Assembly (NCBI GenBank): GCA_027491085.1
Contig: JAIXWW010000011.1
Location: 1 to 64,000 of the forward strand
Source of the DNA: Bacteroidota bacterium
GTDB lineage: Bacteria > Bacteroidota > Bacteroidia > UKL13-3
DNA length: 64,000 bases
Direction: 5' to 3'
A program made the translations under genes and the position numbers. The notes beneath the pieces were generated by a model, which saw only the letters and a list, made by a program, of their open reading frames with translations, was not told the origin of the DNA and did not search any database. Below, piece after piece: positions 8,545-16,930 of this stretch (positions are counted from its first letter, which is position 1; the number at the start of each line of letters is the position of its first letter).

Positions 8545-10098
8545 ATGAGCAATACAAGCATTTTATGGGCCGATGATGAGATAGATTTATTAAAGCCTCA
8601 TATCATATATTTAACCAACAAAGGATATACTGTAGATAAAGTAACTAGCGGTGTGGATGCAGTAGATGCAGTAAAACTAAAACGCTATGATGTAATATTT
8701 TTAGATGAAAACATGCCTGGCATTAGTGGTTTAGAAGCATTGAGCCAAATAAAAGCTATTATGCCCGAAGTGCCTATAGTTATGATTACCAAAAGCGAAG
8801 AAGAGCATATTATGGAAGATGCCATTGGTAATCAAATAGCTGATTATTTAATTAAGCCTGTTAACTCAAGCCAAATTTTACTTTCGCTTAAACGCATTTT
8901 GGATAGTAAGCAATTGGTTACTGAAAAAACTGCTCAAAACTACCAACAAGAGTTTAGGCAAATAGCCATGGAACTATATGATGTAGATGGTTACGAAAGT
9001 TGGGTAGCACTTTATAAAAAATTAATTTATTGGGAATTAGAATTGGCTAAAAGTGGCGACACTGGTATGGACGAAATTTTGGCCATGCAAAAACGCGATG
9101 CCAATAATGCTTGGGTAAAATATATTGAAAAAAACTTTATTGATTTTTTAAAGAAGCCTAATGCGCAAACTCCAGCCATGAGTCATACGGTAGTTAATAA
9201 AAAACTGATGCCCGCCATTGATAAAGACATACCTACTTTTTTAATTATGATTGATAATTTTAGGTACGATCAATGGAAAATGGTTCAAAACCAGTTGACA
9301 GAATACTTTAATATTATTAGCGAAGATACTTATTTAACTATTTTACCTACTACTACTCATTATGCTAGAAATAGCTTTTTTGCAGGTATGATGCCGAGTG
9401 AAATTGAAAAATTATATCCAAACCTTTGGGTTAATGAAGAGGAGGATGAAGGCAAGAATATTTATGAAGAAGAGTTCATTAACAAACAAATGCAACGCTT
9501 GGGCTATAAAGAAAAAATTACCTACACCAAAGTTACCAATTTACAAGCAGGCAAAAACTTGATAGATGATGTAGCTAATTTTATGGATAACAAATTTAAT
9601 GTAATCGTTTACAACTTTGTAGATATGCTGAGCCATGTGCGTACAGAAATGAATGTAATGAAAGAACTAGCCGAAGATGAAGCTGCATATAGAAGTATTA
9701 CTGCAAGTTGGTTTGAACATTCTCCATTATTTGAAACCATTAAAAAAATAGCTCAGAAAAAAGTACGCGTTATCATAACAACAGATCATGGTTCAATTAG
9801 GGTAAAAAATCCTGTGAAAATTATTGGAGATAAAAATACAAGCACCAATTTACGCTACAAACAAGGACGTAATTTAAGCTATAATGCCAAAGAGTTATTT
9901 GGAGTAAAAAATCCTGCTGACTTATTTTTACCAAAACAAAACATGAGTACTAGCTACGCATTTGCTACTGGCGAAGATTTTATGGCTTATCCTAATAATT
10001 ATAACTACCATGTAAACATGTATAACAATTCGTTTCAACATGGTGGAATAAGCTTAGAAGAAATGATAGTTCCATTCATTGTTTTAGAAACAAAATAA
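8545..10098 (+). CDS. porX: PorX: T9SS response regulator with PglZ domain
   Basis: This 517-residue protein has a CheY-like receiver followed by a PglZ domain of the alkaline-phosphatase superfamily, the architecture of PorX. PorX works with the sensor PorY to control type IX secretion. Receiver residues are intact: acidic pair D10/D11, phosphoacceptor D54, T82 and K104 (IKPVN). The PglZ part has D242 (IDNFRYD), the likely catalytic threonine T271 (LPTTTHYARNS), TTDHGS and QHGG, all expected zinc-site residues. No porY lies next to it. A near-consensus -7 box (TAATCTTTGC) lies about 20 bases upstream. It fits the several T9SS cargo proteins in this window. Confidence 0.93.
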   Translation: MSNTSILWADDEIDLLKPHIIYLTNKGYTVDKVTSGVDAVDAVKLKRYDVIFLDENMPGISGLEALSQIKAIMPEVPIVMITKSEEEHIMEDAIGNQIADYLIKPVNSSQILLSLKRILDSKQLVTEKTAQNYQQEFRQIAMELYDVDGYESWVALYKKLIYWELELAKSGDTGMDEILAMQKRDANNAWVKYIEKNFIDFLKKPNAQTPAMSHTVVNKKLMPAIDKDIPTFLIMIDNFRYDQWKMVQNQLTEYFNIISEDTYLTILPTTTHYARNSFFAGMMPSEIEKLYPNLWVNEEEDEGKNIYEEEFINKQMQRLGYKEKITYTKVTNLQAGKNLIDDVANFMDNKFNVIVYNFVDMLSHVRTEMNVMKELAEDEAAYRSITASWFEHSPLFETIKKIAQKKVRVIITTDHGSIRVKNPVKIIGDKNTSTNLRYKQGRNLSYNAKELFGVKNPADLFLPKQNMSTSYAFATGEDFMAYPNNYNYHVNMYNNSFQHGGISLEEMIVPFIVLETK

Positions 10099-10112
10099 AT
10101 ACAACCAATAAA

Positions 10113-10143
10113 GGTAATAGGCTAGCAAAAACAGCCTATTACC
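10113..10143. terminator. Bidirectional hairpin between porX and the phosphoesterase gene
   Basis: GGTAATAGGCT and AGCCTATTACC form a perfect 11-bp stem with a 9-base loop, placed exactly between the convergent stop codons. A/T-rich runs flank it on both sides but no long T tract is present. Confidence 0.6.
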
Positions 10144-11463
10144 CTAACTATTTTTAGTTAAAGTAAATACCGTAATTTCAGGCAAAATACCAACCCTTCC
10201 CGGATAACCCAAAAATCCAAATCCTCTGTTCACATATAATTGCTGGCGGCCTTCTTGGTATAATCCGGCCCAATGAGGATAAATATATTGTGAAGGACTC
10301 CACTTAAAACCACCAATTTCAACACCAAATTGAAAACCATGGGTATGACCACTAAAGGTAACATCTATTTCTTGGTGTTGCTTACTTACTATGCTATCAA
10401 AATGACTTGGATCGTGCGATAATAATAGTTTTACAGGCACATCAGGCATATTTTTAGTGGCTTTTTCTACATCGCCATATTTTTGAAAACGACCTTTATC
10501 TCCCCAATTTTCAACACCTATAATTCCAATACGTTGGTTATTTTTAGTTAGTGTAATGTGTTCATTTCTTAGCAAATTCCAACCCATATTTTTATGAGCA
10601 TTTGCTAAATCCGCCAAATTCTGATCTTTTTCTTCTTTACTTTTCCAAGTATTTACATAATCCCCATAATCATGATTACCATAGATACTAAACACACCCA
10701 TTGGTGCTTTAATTTCGGCAAAAAGATTCTGCCAATCATATAATTCATCAGTTTTACTATTAACTATATCCCCAGTAAAAAAAACTACGTCTGCATTTTC
10801 TGCTTTTATCATTTGGATGCCTTTATAGACAGCATCTCTATTAGTAAAACTTCCAGAGTGAATATCACTCACTTGCAAAATTTTTACACCTTCGAAACCA
10901 GAAGGAAGATTAGGTAAATATAATTGAACCCTACGAACACGGTAATCGTAAGCACCTTTTATAATACCACGCGACAAAATAATAAATGGAACAGCACCTA
11001 CCAACAAACCTGTGCTTGCTAAAAATTGACTACGGCTAATTTTTTCCTTTTCTTCTTCTTTTTCTTCATGAATATGTTCAAGGGTATCGCCTTGAGTTGG
11101 GTCAATCAGATTTTTTTTATTTGATTTGAATAGGCCTAACCAACAAATTTTAGAAAGTCGCTTCAAATCATCAAAAACTAAAAATAAGCATACCACAAAT
11201 TTGGATGCATAAATAACAAAGTAGAATCCGTTGAAATAAATTTTTATGAATTTATTATTGTTTTGTCCAGGAAATAAAAGTCCATGAATGAAATAAATAG
11301 TTACAATTACTGGTATAGTCCAATAAATGTAGGCAAATATTTTACGTGTAAGGTTTGATTTATCTCTAACCAATGCTTTAATAGCCTGCCAGCTATAAGA
11401 ATCGATAAGTAGCGCAAATAAAATGAAGAAAATTGCAAGTTTAATTTGAAAGGCTTGTATCAC
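10144..11463 (-). CDS. Membrane-anchored metallophosphoesterase
   Basis: This 439-residue protein has about four hydrophobic segments in the first 175 residues, then a calcineurin-like phosphoesterase domain. The metal-site motifs occur in order: D-x-H in LQVSDIHSG, GDIVNS, GNHDYGD, LLSHDP and SGHTHG. This YkuE-like arrangement suggests a phosphodiesterase or phospholipid-pyrophosphatase-type enzyme at the inner membrane, but the substrate cannot be read from sequence. It converges with porX and diverges from the transglycosylase gene. Confidence 0.88.
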   Translation of the reverse strand: MIQAFQIKLAIFFILFALLIDSYSWQAIKALVRDKSNLTRKIFAYIYWTIPVIVTIYFIHGLLFPGQNNNKFIKIYFNGFYFVIYASKFVVCLFLVFDDLKRLSKICWLGLFKSNKKNLIDPTQGDTLEHIHEEKEEEKEKISRSQFLASTGLLVGAVPFIILSRGIIKGAYDYRVRRVQLYLPNLPSGFEGVKILQVSDIHSGSFTNRDAVYKGIQMIKAENADVVFFTGDIVNSKTDELYDWQNLFAEIKAPMGVFSIYGNHDYGDYVNTWKSKEEKDQNLADLANAHKNMGWNLLRNEHITLTKNNQRIGIIGVENWGDKGRFQKYGDVEKATKNMPDVPVKLLLSHDPSHFDSIVSKQHQEIDVTFSGHTHGFQFGVEIGGFKWSPSQYIYPHWAGLYQEGRQQLYVNRGFGFLGYPGRVGILPEITVFTLTKNS

Positions 11464-11567
11464 TATTTATTTTTATATTTTAAAAAGATACAAATAAACA
11501 CTGCTTTGTACATAAAACAAACACAGATTTGATAATGATTTTGTAAACTTGCTGCGCAATTTATATT

Positions 11568-12305
11568 TTGAACAATAATAAACACATAAAAGCGCTTAAG
11601 GCAAAACTAGTTAAACTTAAAAACTGGTTATTAAAGTTATTTTTACTTTCTTGGCAATATAGTTTTATGCTTATTGTATTATACCGAGTAGTTCCTGTTC
11701 CAATTACCCCATTACATTTAGTAAGGCTTGTTGAGCAAATAGGTGGCAGCGATGAAGTTAGGTTAAATAAATCTTGGCGAGGAATTGATTATATTGGCAA
11801 TAACATGATAAAAGCTACCATTGTTGGTGAAGATTTACAATTTTTTGAGCACTATGGTTTTGATTTTGAACAAATTTATAAAGCCATAGAAAGCAGTATA
11901 AATGGAGGAAAAAAATTACGTGGTGCAAGTACCATAAGTCAGCAAACTGCTAAAAATTTATTTTTTACTCCTAGTCGCAGCTGGATTAGAAAAGGGCTGG
12001 AATTTTATATTACCATAAGTATTGAATTACTTTGGAATAAACGCAGAATTTTAGAAGTATATCTTAACATTATAGAAATGGGTAAAGGCATTTATGGTGC
12101 AGAGGCTGCAGCAAATTTCTATTACAACAAATCAGCAAGCGAATTAACCAAACAAGAAGCTGCCTCAATAGTAGCTTGTTTTCCAAACCCAAGAAGATGG
12201 ACAGCCAATAAACCCTCTAGGTATATTTCACGAAAAGAGAATATTTTGGTTAGGTATATGAAATATGTAAAAATACCTTGGCAGCAGAAAAAGAAAAATG
12301 ATTAA
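11568..12305 (+). CDS. mtgA: Monofunctional peptidoglycan glycosyltransferase
   Basis: A GT51 enzyme of 245 residues that polymerises lipid II into glycan strands at the inner membrane. One transmembrane segment (about 23-42) precedes the catalytic domain, with catalytic E88 in GEDLQFFEH and the GASTISQQTAKNLFF motif. RRILEVYLNIIEMGKGIYG follows. There is no transpeptidase domain, so it is the MtgA type. The best in-frame start is a TTG at 11568, because the next ATG lies inside the membrane segment. Its last four bases overlap the end of the opposite-strand zinc-ribbon gene. Confidence 0.9.
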   Translation: MNNNKHIKALKAKLVKLKNWLLKLFLLSWQYSFMLIVLYRVVPVPITPLHLVRLVEQIGGSDEVRLNKSWRGIDYIGNNMIKATIVGEDLQFFEHYGFDFEQIYKAIESSINGGKKLRGASTISQQTAKNLFFTPSRSWIRKGLEFYITISIELLWNKRRILEVYLNIIEMGKGIYGAEAAANFYYNKSASELTKQEAASIVACFPNPRRWTANKPSRYISRKENILVRYMKYVKIPWQQKKKND

Positions 12306-12604
12306 ACCTTAACTTTTTTCTCTCTGTTATTTCCTAATACGTAAAACTTATTATTACATTTTCTACAATTAAACTTCATTGTTACATCATCAAGTCCAAT
12401 TATTTTTAAAAATTTATTCTTTTTTATTCTAGAAATATCTGATGAATTACACTTTGGACAACTATTTTTTAAATTGATATAATACTTATTGCTGTAATAA
12501 ACAAACAAGCTGATTGATATAACAGATAGAATTATATAAATATTATCTAATACAAATGCTTCAATTGGATTTTCCTTGAGTATTTGCAAATTTTGTAGGT
12601 TCAT
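12302..12604 (-). CDS. Small membrane protein with C-terminal zinc ribbon
   Basis: I do not recognise this family. The roughly 100-residue protein has one hydrophobic helix (IYIILSVISISLFVYY) followed by two CxxC pairs, CPKCNSS and CRKCNNK, about 30 residues apart, forming a probable zinc ribbon. I chose the ATG at 12604; an upstream TTG at 12628 would add eight residues. It is very AT-rich, overlaps the mtgA stop by four bases tail to tail, and has no operon partner. A small membrane-tethered regulatory or chaperone role is possible but unsupported. Confidence 0.55.
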   Translation of the reverse strand: MNLQNLQILKENPIEAFVLDNIYIILSVISISLFVYYSNKYYINLKNSCPKCNSSDISRIKKNKFLKIIGLDDVTMKFNCRKCNNKFYVLGNNREKKVKV

Positions 12605-12744
12605 TTTTATTTTATTTTTTTGGAGCAATTTAATTATAATATTGTATGAAAGTAATAGTAATAATTAAATGCTACAAACCAATTTATTAAACCTTTTAGC
12701 TTTTTTTAATTCTACATTTGATAGCTTTAATAAAACCCTCATTT

Positions 12745-15591
12745 ATGAAACAAAAACAACTTAAATATTTATTTATTTTAATAACAGCTTTTATTCAATT
12801 AAATATTATTAATAAAATAAATGCGCAAGTGGTTGAAAAAGCTATGGGAATGGTTATTGAAAAAAATGGAAAACAGCCATTGGCCGGAGTAAGTGTTGTG
12901 TTTATTAGTAAACAAGATAGTACAAAAAAGATATTTACAAATACTAATAGCGAAGGGAAGTTTATTGCAAATGAATTACATCAAGGTTTTTATACTATTA
13001 AGTTTAGTTATATTGGTTTTAAAAAAGAAGAAATTTCCATCCAATTAACTGAAACCATCCAAAATTTAGGAACCTTCAGTTTATCAAGAAATTCAAATCA
13101 ACTTAAGGATGTTAATATACAGGAGCGAGTAATTAGATCTCAACAGAAAGGCGATACAACAGAATATAATGCCAATGCTTTCAAAACTAATCCAGATGCC
13201 AATGTGCAAGACTTGGTAACCAAAATGCCTGGTATAACCGTAGAAAATGGAACAGTAAAAGCTCAGGGTGAAAATGTACAAAAAGTTACCATTGATGGTA
13301 AAGAATTTTTTGGGGATGATGTAACCTTAGCTCTTAAAAATTTACCTGCTGAAGTAGTAGATAAAATACAAGTTTTTGATAGACAAAGCGACCAATCTCA
13401 ATTCACTGGTTTTAACGATGGCAATACTCAAAAAACCATGAATATTACCACCAAATCAGGAAAAAGCAATGGTAATTTTGGACGTTTGTATGCAGGAGCA
13501 GGAACTAATGAAAGGTATACTGCAGGTGGAAATATCAATTTTTTTAAAGGTAAACAGCGCATTTCTATACTAGGATTAAGCAATAATATAAATCAACAAA
13601 ATTTTGGTTCTCAGGATTTATTAGGACTTGCAAATACTGGCAATCAAGGAAGAGGAGGAATGGGAGGGCGCGGCTTTGGTGGAGGAGGTATGATGGGAGG
13701 CCAAGGAGGTAGTGGTGGAAATGCTAGCAATAACTTTGCAGTAGGAAATCAAGGTGGTATCAATAAAAGCAATTCGATTGGAATAAATTTTAGCGACAAT
13801 TGGGGTAAAAAATTAAATTTTACAGGCAGCTACTTTTTCAATCAATCCAATAATAATACTGTAAGTGATTTACAGCGTTTAACTATTTTAGGTCAAGGAT
13901 TTAATCAAGTTTATAACCAAAAAAGCATTAATCAATCAGATAATTATAACCATCGAATCAACTTAAGGTTGGAGTATAACCTCGATTCCAATAACTCAAT
14001 AATTGTAACACCAAAATTAAGTTTTCAAAACAACAATTCCTTGAATTCAAATAATGGTAGTAATAAGTTTTATGATTCACTTCTGAATACAACCATTAAT
14101 ACCAATACATCTAAAAACGAAGGAGTTAGTTTAAACAACAATATTTTATATAGACATAAATTTACAAAGCAAGGTCGAACCATTTCATTTAATATTGGAA
14201 CCGATGTAAACAATAAAAATGGCAATGCTAATTTATTTTCACAGAATAATTATTTTTTACCTAATGATTCCGTTTATAAACTGGATCAAAAAACAACAAC
14301 TAACGGTAGTTCCATTAATCATTCGGGAGCTATAAATTATACAGAACAAATTGGAAAAAATGGTATGTTAATGCTAAACTATTCCCCTTCATATAGCATC
14401 AACACAAATGATAAAAATACTAATAATAAAGATTCGGTTAATAATGAATACACCATTTTAAATGGAAGTTTATCTAGTAATTTTGAAAACACAATTACCA
14501 CTCAAAGAGGAGGTTTTAACTATCGCCTAAAAATTAGTGAAAAAACAAATTTTATGATTGGAGCCAACTACCAATTAGTATCACTAGAAGGTATTCAAAA
14601 AACACCTATTCCTAATGTTGTACAAAAAAACTTTAATAACATACTTCCGGGGGCTATGATTAGCTATCAATTCAACAAAAAGAACAATGTTAGAATTTTT
14701 TATAGAACCAATACCAATGCACCAAGCATTAATCAATTACAAAATGTGTTAGACAATACCAATCCATTAAGTTTAAGCACCGGAAATACTAACCTTTTAC
14801 AGGAATTCAGTAATGTATTGGTTACTCGATATGGTTTTTCAAATCCTGATAAAGGCAAAACTTTTTACTTATTTATTAATGCTAACAATACCCAAAATTA
14901 TATTGGTAACAACACTTATACCGTTCGAGACAGCAGTAAAACGATAGACAATATTGTCTTAAGCAAAGGTTCGCAATTAATTAAACCAGAAAATTTTGAT
15001 GGCTATTGGAATATCAATAGTTTTATTACTTATGGGTTTCCAGTTAAAAAGCTTAAAAGTAATTTAAATATTAACCTAGGAACAACCTATACTAGAACTC
15101 CAAGTAAAACTAATAATTTAATCAACTACGCAAATACATATACACTCACCTCAGGATTTGCACTTGGTAGTAATATCAACGAAAAAATTGACTTCACCAT
15201 TTCATATACCGCTTTTTACAATGTGGTAGAAAACACACTGAATGCTAATGCTAATAATAATTATTTTTATCAAATAAGTGCGGCTAAATTAAATTTAATG
15301 CCTTGGAAAGGATTAATAGTAAGAAGTGACATAACAAATACCTACTATACCGGACTTGGTAATAATTTTAACCAAAATTTCTTTTTATGGAGTGGAGGCT
15401 TTGGCTATAAATTTGGAAAAAATAATGCTGCAGAATTGATGTTAAATACCTTTGACATTTTAAATCAAAACAACAATATCAACAGAACCATTATGGGCAA
15501 TTCAATAGAAGATACTAAAACCCAAGTTTTAAATCGGTATTTCATGCTAGTATTTACTTACAATATTAGAAATTTTAAAGCATCTAAATAA
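12745..15591 (+). CDS. Outer-membrane beta-barrel protein (TonB-receptor-like, CarboxypepD_reg + barrel)
   Basis: This 948-residue protein has a signal peptide (start MKQKQLKYLF, cleavage after INAQ). A carboxypeptidase-regulatory-like domain follows (about 30-110), then a plug-like region with PDANVQDLVTKMPGI and VTIDGKEFFGDD, then a long C-terminal barrel. It matches the Bacteroidota outer membrane beta-barrel family related to TonB receptors. A glycine/methionine-rich insert of about 30 residues (roughly 301-330) lies in an early loop. The ATG at 12745 was chosen over a TTG at 12718 because it starts the signal peptide. The ligand is unknown and no SusD partner is present. Confidence 0.85.
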   Translation: MKQKQLKYLFILITAFIQLNIINKINAQVVEKAMGMVIEKNGKQPLAGVSVVFISKQDSTKKIFTNTNSEGKFIANELHQGFYTIKFSYIGFKKEEISIQLTETIQNLGTFSLSRNSNQLKDVNIQERVIRSQQKGDTTEYNANAFKTNPDANVQDLVTKMPGITVENGTVKAQGENVQKVTIDGKEFFGDDVTLALKNLPAEVVDKIQVFDRQSDQSQFTGFNDGNTQKTMNITTKSGKSNGNFGRLYAGAGTNERYTAGGNINFFKGKQRISILGLSNNINQQNFGSQDLLGLANTGNQGRGGMGGRGFGGGGMMGGQGGSGGNASNNFAVGNQGGINKSNSIGINFSDNWGKKLNFTGSYFFNQSNNNTVSDLQRLTILGQGFNQVYNQKSINQSDNYNHRINLRLEYNLDSNNSIIVTPKLSFQNNNSLNSNNGSNKFYDSLLNTTINTNTSKNEGVSLNNNILYRHKFTKQGRTISFNIGTDVNNKNGNANLFSQNNYFLPNDSVYKLDQKTTTNGSSINHSGAINYTEQIGKNGMLMLNYSPSYSINTNDKNTNNKDSVNNEYTILNGSLSSNFENTITTQRGGFNYRLKISEKTNFMIGANYQLVSLEGIQKTPIPNVVQKNFNNILPGAMISYQFNKKNNVRIFYRTNTNAPSINQLQNVLDNTNPLSLSTGNTNLLQEFSNVLVTRYGFSNPDKGKTFYLFINANNTQNYIGNNTYTVRDSSKTIDNIVLSKGSQLIKPENFDGYWNINSFITYGFPVKKLKSNLNINLGTTYTRTPSKTNNLINYANTYTLTSGFALGSNINEKIDFTISYTAFYNVVENTLNANANNNYFYQISAAKLNLMPWKGLIVRSDITNTYYTGLGNNFNQNFFLWSGGFGYKFGKNNAAELMLNTFDILNQNNNINRTIMGNSIEDTKTQVLNRYFMLVFTYNIRNFKASK

Positions 15592-15810
15592 TAAAGTTTA
15601 GTTTTTTATTATCGCTATTTCAAAGTTTTTTATAACAATTTCTAACTTAATAATTTTTTTAATTAAATATTCAGAAACTAATTTTTTATGATAAAATTAT
15701 TATTGTTTTTGTAGTTAAGTAAAACCTTCAAGTTTATTAATATAGTAAGTTCAAAAACTTTAGTAGTACTTTTTATTAGTATATTTTAATAACTATTTGG
15801 CCTAAACAAC

Positions 15811-16800
15811 TTATTTAACCAAAGGAGTATCAATATATTGTTTTTTATGTTCTATAGTTTTACCTTTAATTAAATCAAAAAGCGTTTGTGCGGCCTTTAA
15901 GCCAATACTGAATCCTGACGTTTGAATATATGGTACTTTAAAACTTAATATACTTGGTAAGTAACCATCACTTAAGGCAACTATTTTAATTTCATCGGGC
16001 ACATTTATTTTTAATTTATAAATTGCCTTAGCCACCCCTTCTAAAATCTCATCGCTCATTATAAATAATAGTTGTGGCTTTGAATCACTATTCCATAATC
16101 TCATAAAAGACTGTTCAGCTGCTAATGCATTGCTAGCAAATTGAATTTTATTATCTTGGTATTTAAATTTTAATTCAGCCAAGGTATCCTTGTATGCGGT
16201 CAACCTATCTTGAGTTATTGAAAGTCTTTCATCTCCAAAAATTCCTGCAATTTTTTTTCCTTTACCCATTCGAGTTAAATAAACTACGGCATCTGTTGTT
16301 GCTTTTTTATCAGGTATGGTAACTTTATTCCAATATTCTTCGTGCAATGTTTTATCAAAAAAAACAATTTTAGTATCAAGGTGAGCTAATTCTGAAAAGT
16401 GCTCCAAATCAGTACTTTCTTTAGTTAACGAAATCAAAATTCCTTCCACGCCAAGTTGAGCACAAATTTCTACATTTTGAATTTCGCGCTCCACACTATC
16501 GTTCGATTGTAAAATCAATAAATTATAACCCATATCGTGCGTTATATCTTCTACTGCCCTGATTACCGAAGGAGCAAAATAAGTAGATATTTCAGGGATA
16601 ATTAAACCAATGGTATTACTTTTTCCTTTGCGTAAATTAATGGCGGCATGGTTAGGTTTATAACCAAGTTTATTCGCCAATTGAGTAACTTGTTCTTTAA
16701 GCTGAGAGCTCACATCAGAATGGTTGCGTAAAGCACGCGAAACTGTTGATGGGTTAATATTCAAATACTTGGCAATATCCTTGATTGTTACTCTCTTCAT
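15811..16800 (-). CDS. LacI-family transcriptional regulator of the sucrose-type locus
   Basis: A 329-residue repressor. The N-terminal helix-turn-helix (VTIKDIAKYLNINPSTVSRA, about 4-23) and hinge (LGYKPNHAAINLRKG) are typical LacI. The periplasmic-binding-protein-like sensor domain follows (NTIGLIIPEIS onward). I chose the ATG at 16800; a TTG at 16818 would add six residues. It diverges from the TonB receptor gene, and two LacI-type palindromes lie between them at 16841-16862, so it probably represses both itself and the uptake operon and responds to a sugar or sugar phosphate. Confidence 0.92.
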   Translation of the reverse strand: MKRVTIKDIAKYLNINPSTVSRALRNHSDVSSQLKEQVTQLANKLGYKPNHAAINLRKGKSNTIGLIIPEISTYFAPSVIRAVEDITHDMGYNLLILQSNDSVEREIQNVEICAQLGVEGILISLTKESTDLEHFSELAHLDTKIVFFDKTLHEEYWNKVTIPDKKATTDAVVYLTRMGKGKKIAGIFGDERLSITQDRLTAYKDTLAELKFKYQDNKIQFASNALAAEQSFMRLWNSDSKPQLLFIMSDEILEGVAKAIYKLKINVPDEIKIVALSDGYLPSILSFKVPYIQTSGFSIGLKAAQTLFDLIKGKTIEHKKQYIDTPLVK

Positions 16801-16840
16801 GTAATTCAAATATGACAAAAAAATGTCAATTTATCAACAA

Positions 16841-16862
16841 CAAACGTTTGCACAACCGTTTG
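16841..16862. promoter_or_regulatory. Two tandem LacI-type operators
   Basis: CAAACGTTTG (16841-16850) is a perfect 10-bp palindrome. CAACCGTTTG (16853-16862) is a near-copy whose centre is 12 bp away. Central CG palindromes of this kind are the standard target of LacI-family proteins. They lie in the 130-bp space between the divergent regulator and receptor genes, and the TTTG in the second site could also be a -33 element. Confidence 0.7.
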
Positions 16863-16930
16863 CATTCCGTTGCGTTAGGAAGTTTAACTCATTGAATCTA
16901 ATGTTGTTTTACATAAAAACAAAAATTTAT

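Noticed and set aside
16823..16930. N-terminal extension of the TonB receptor
   Set aside because: It would run through the LacI operators and precede the real signal peptide, which begins at 16931.
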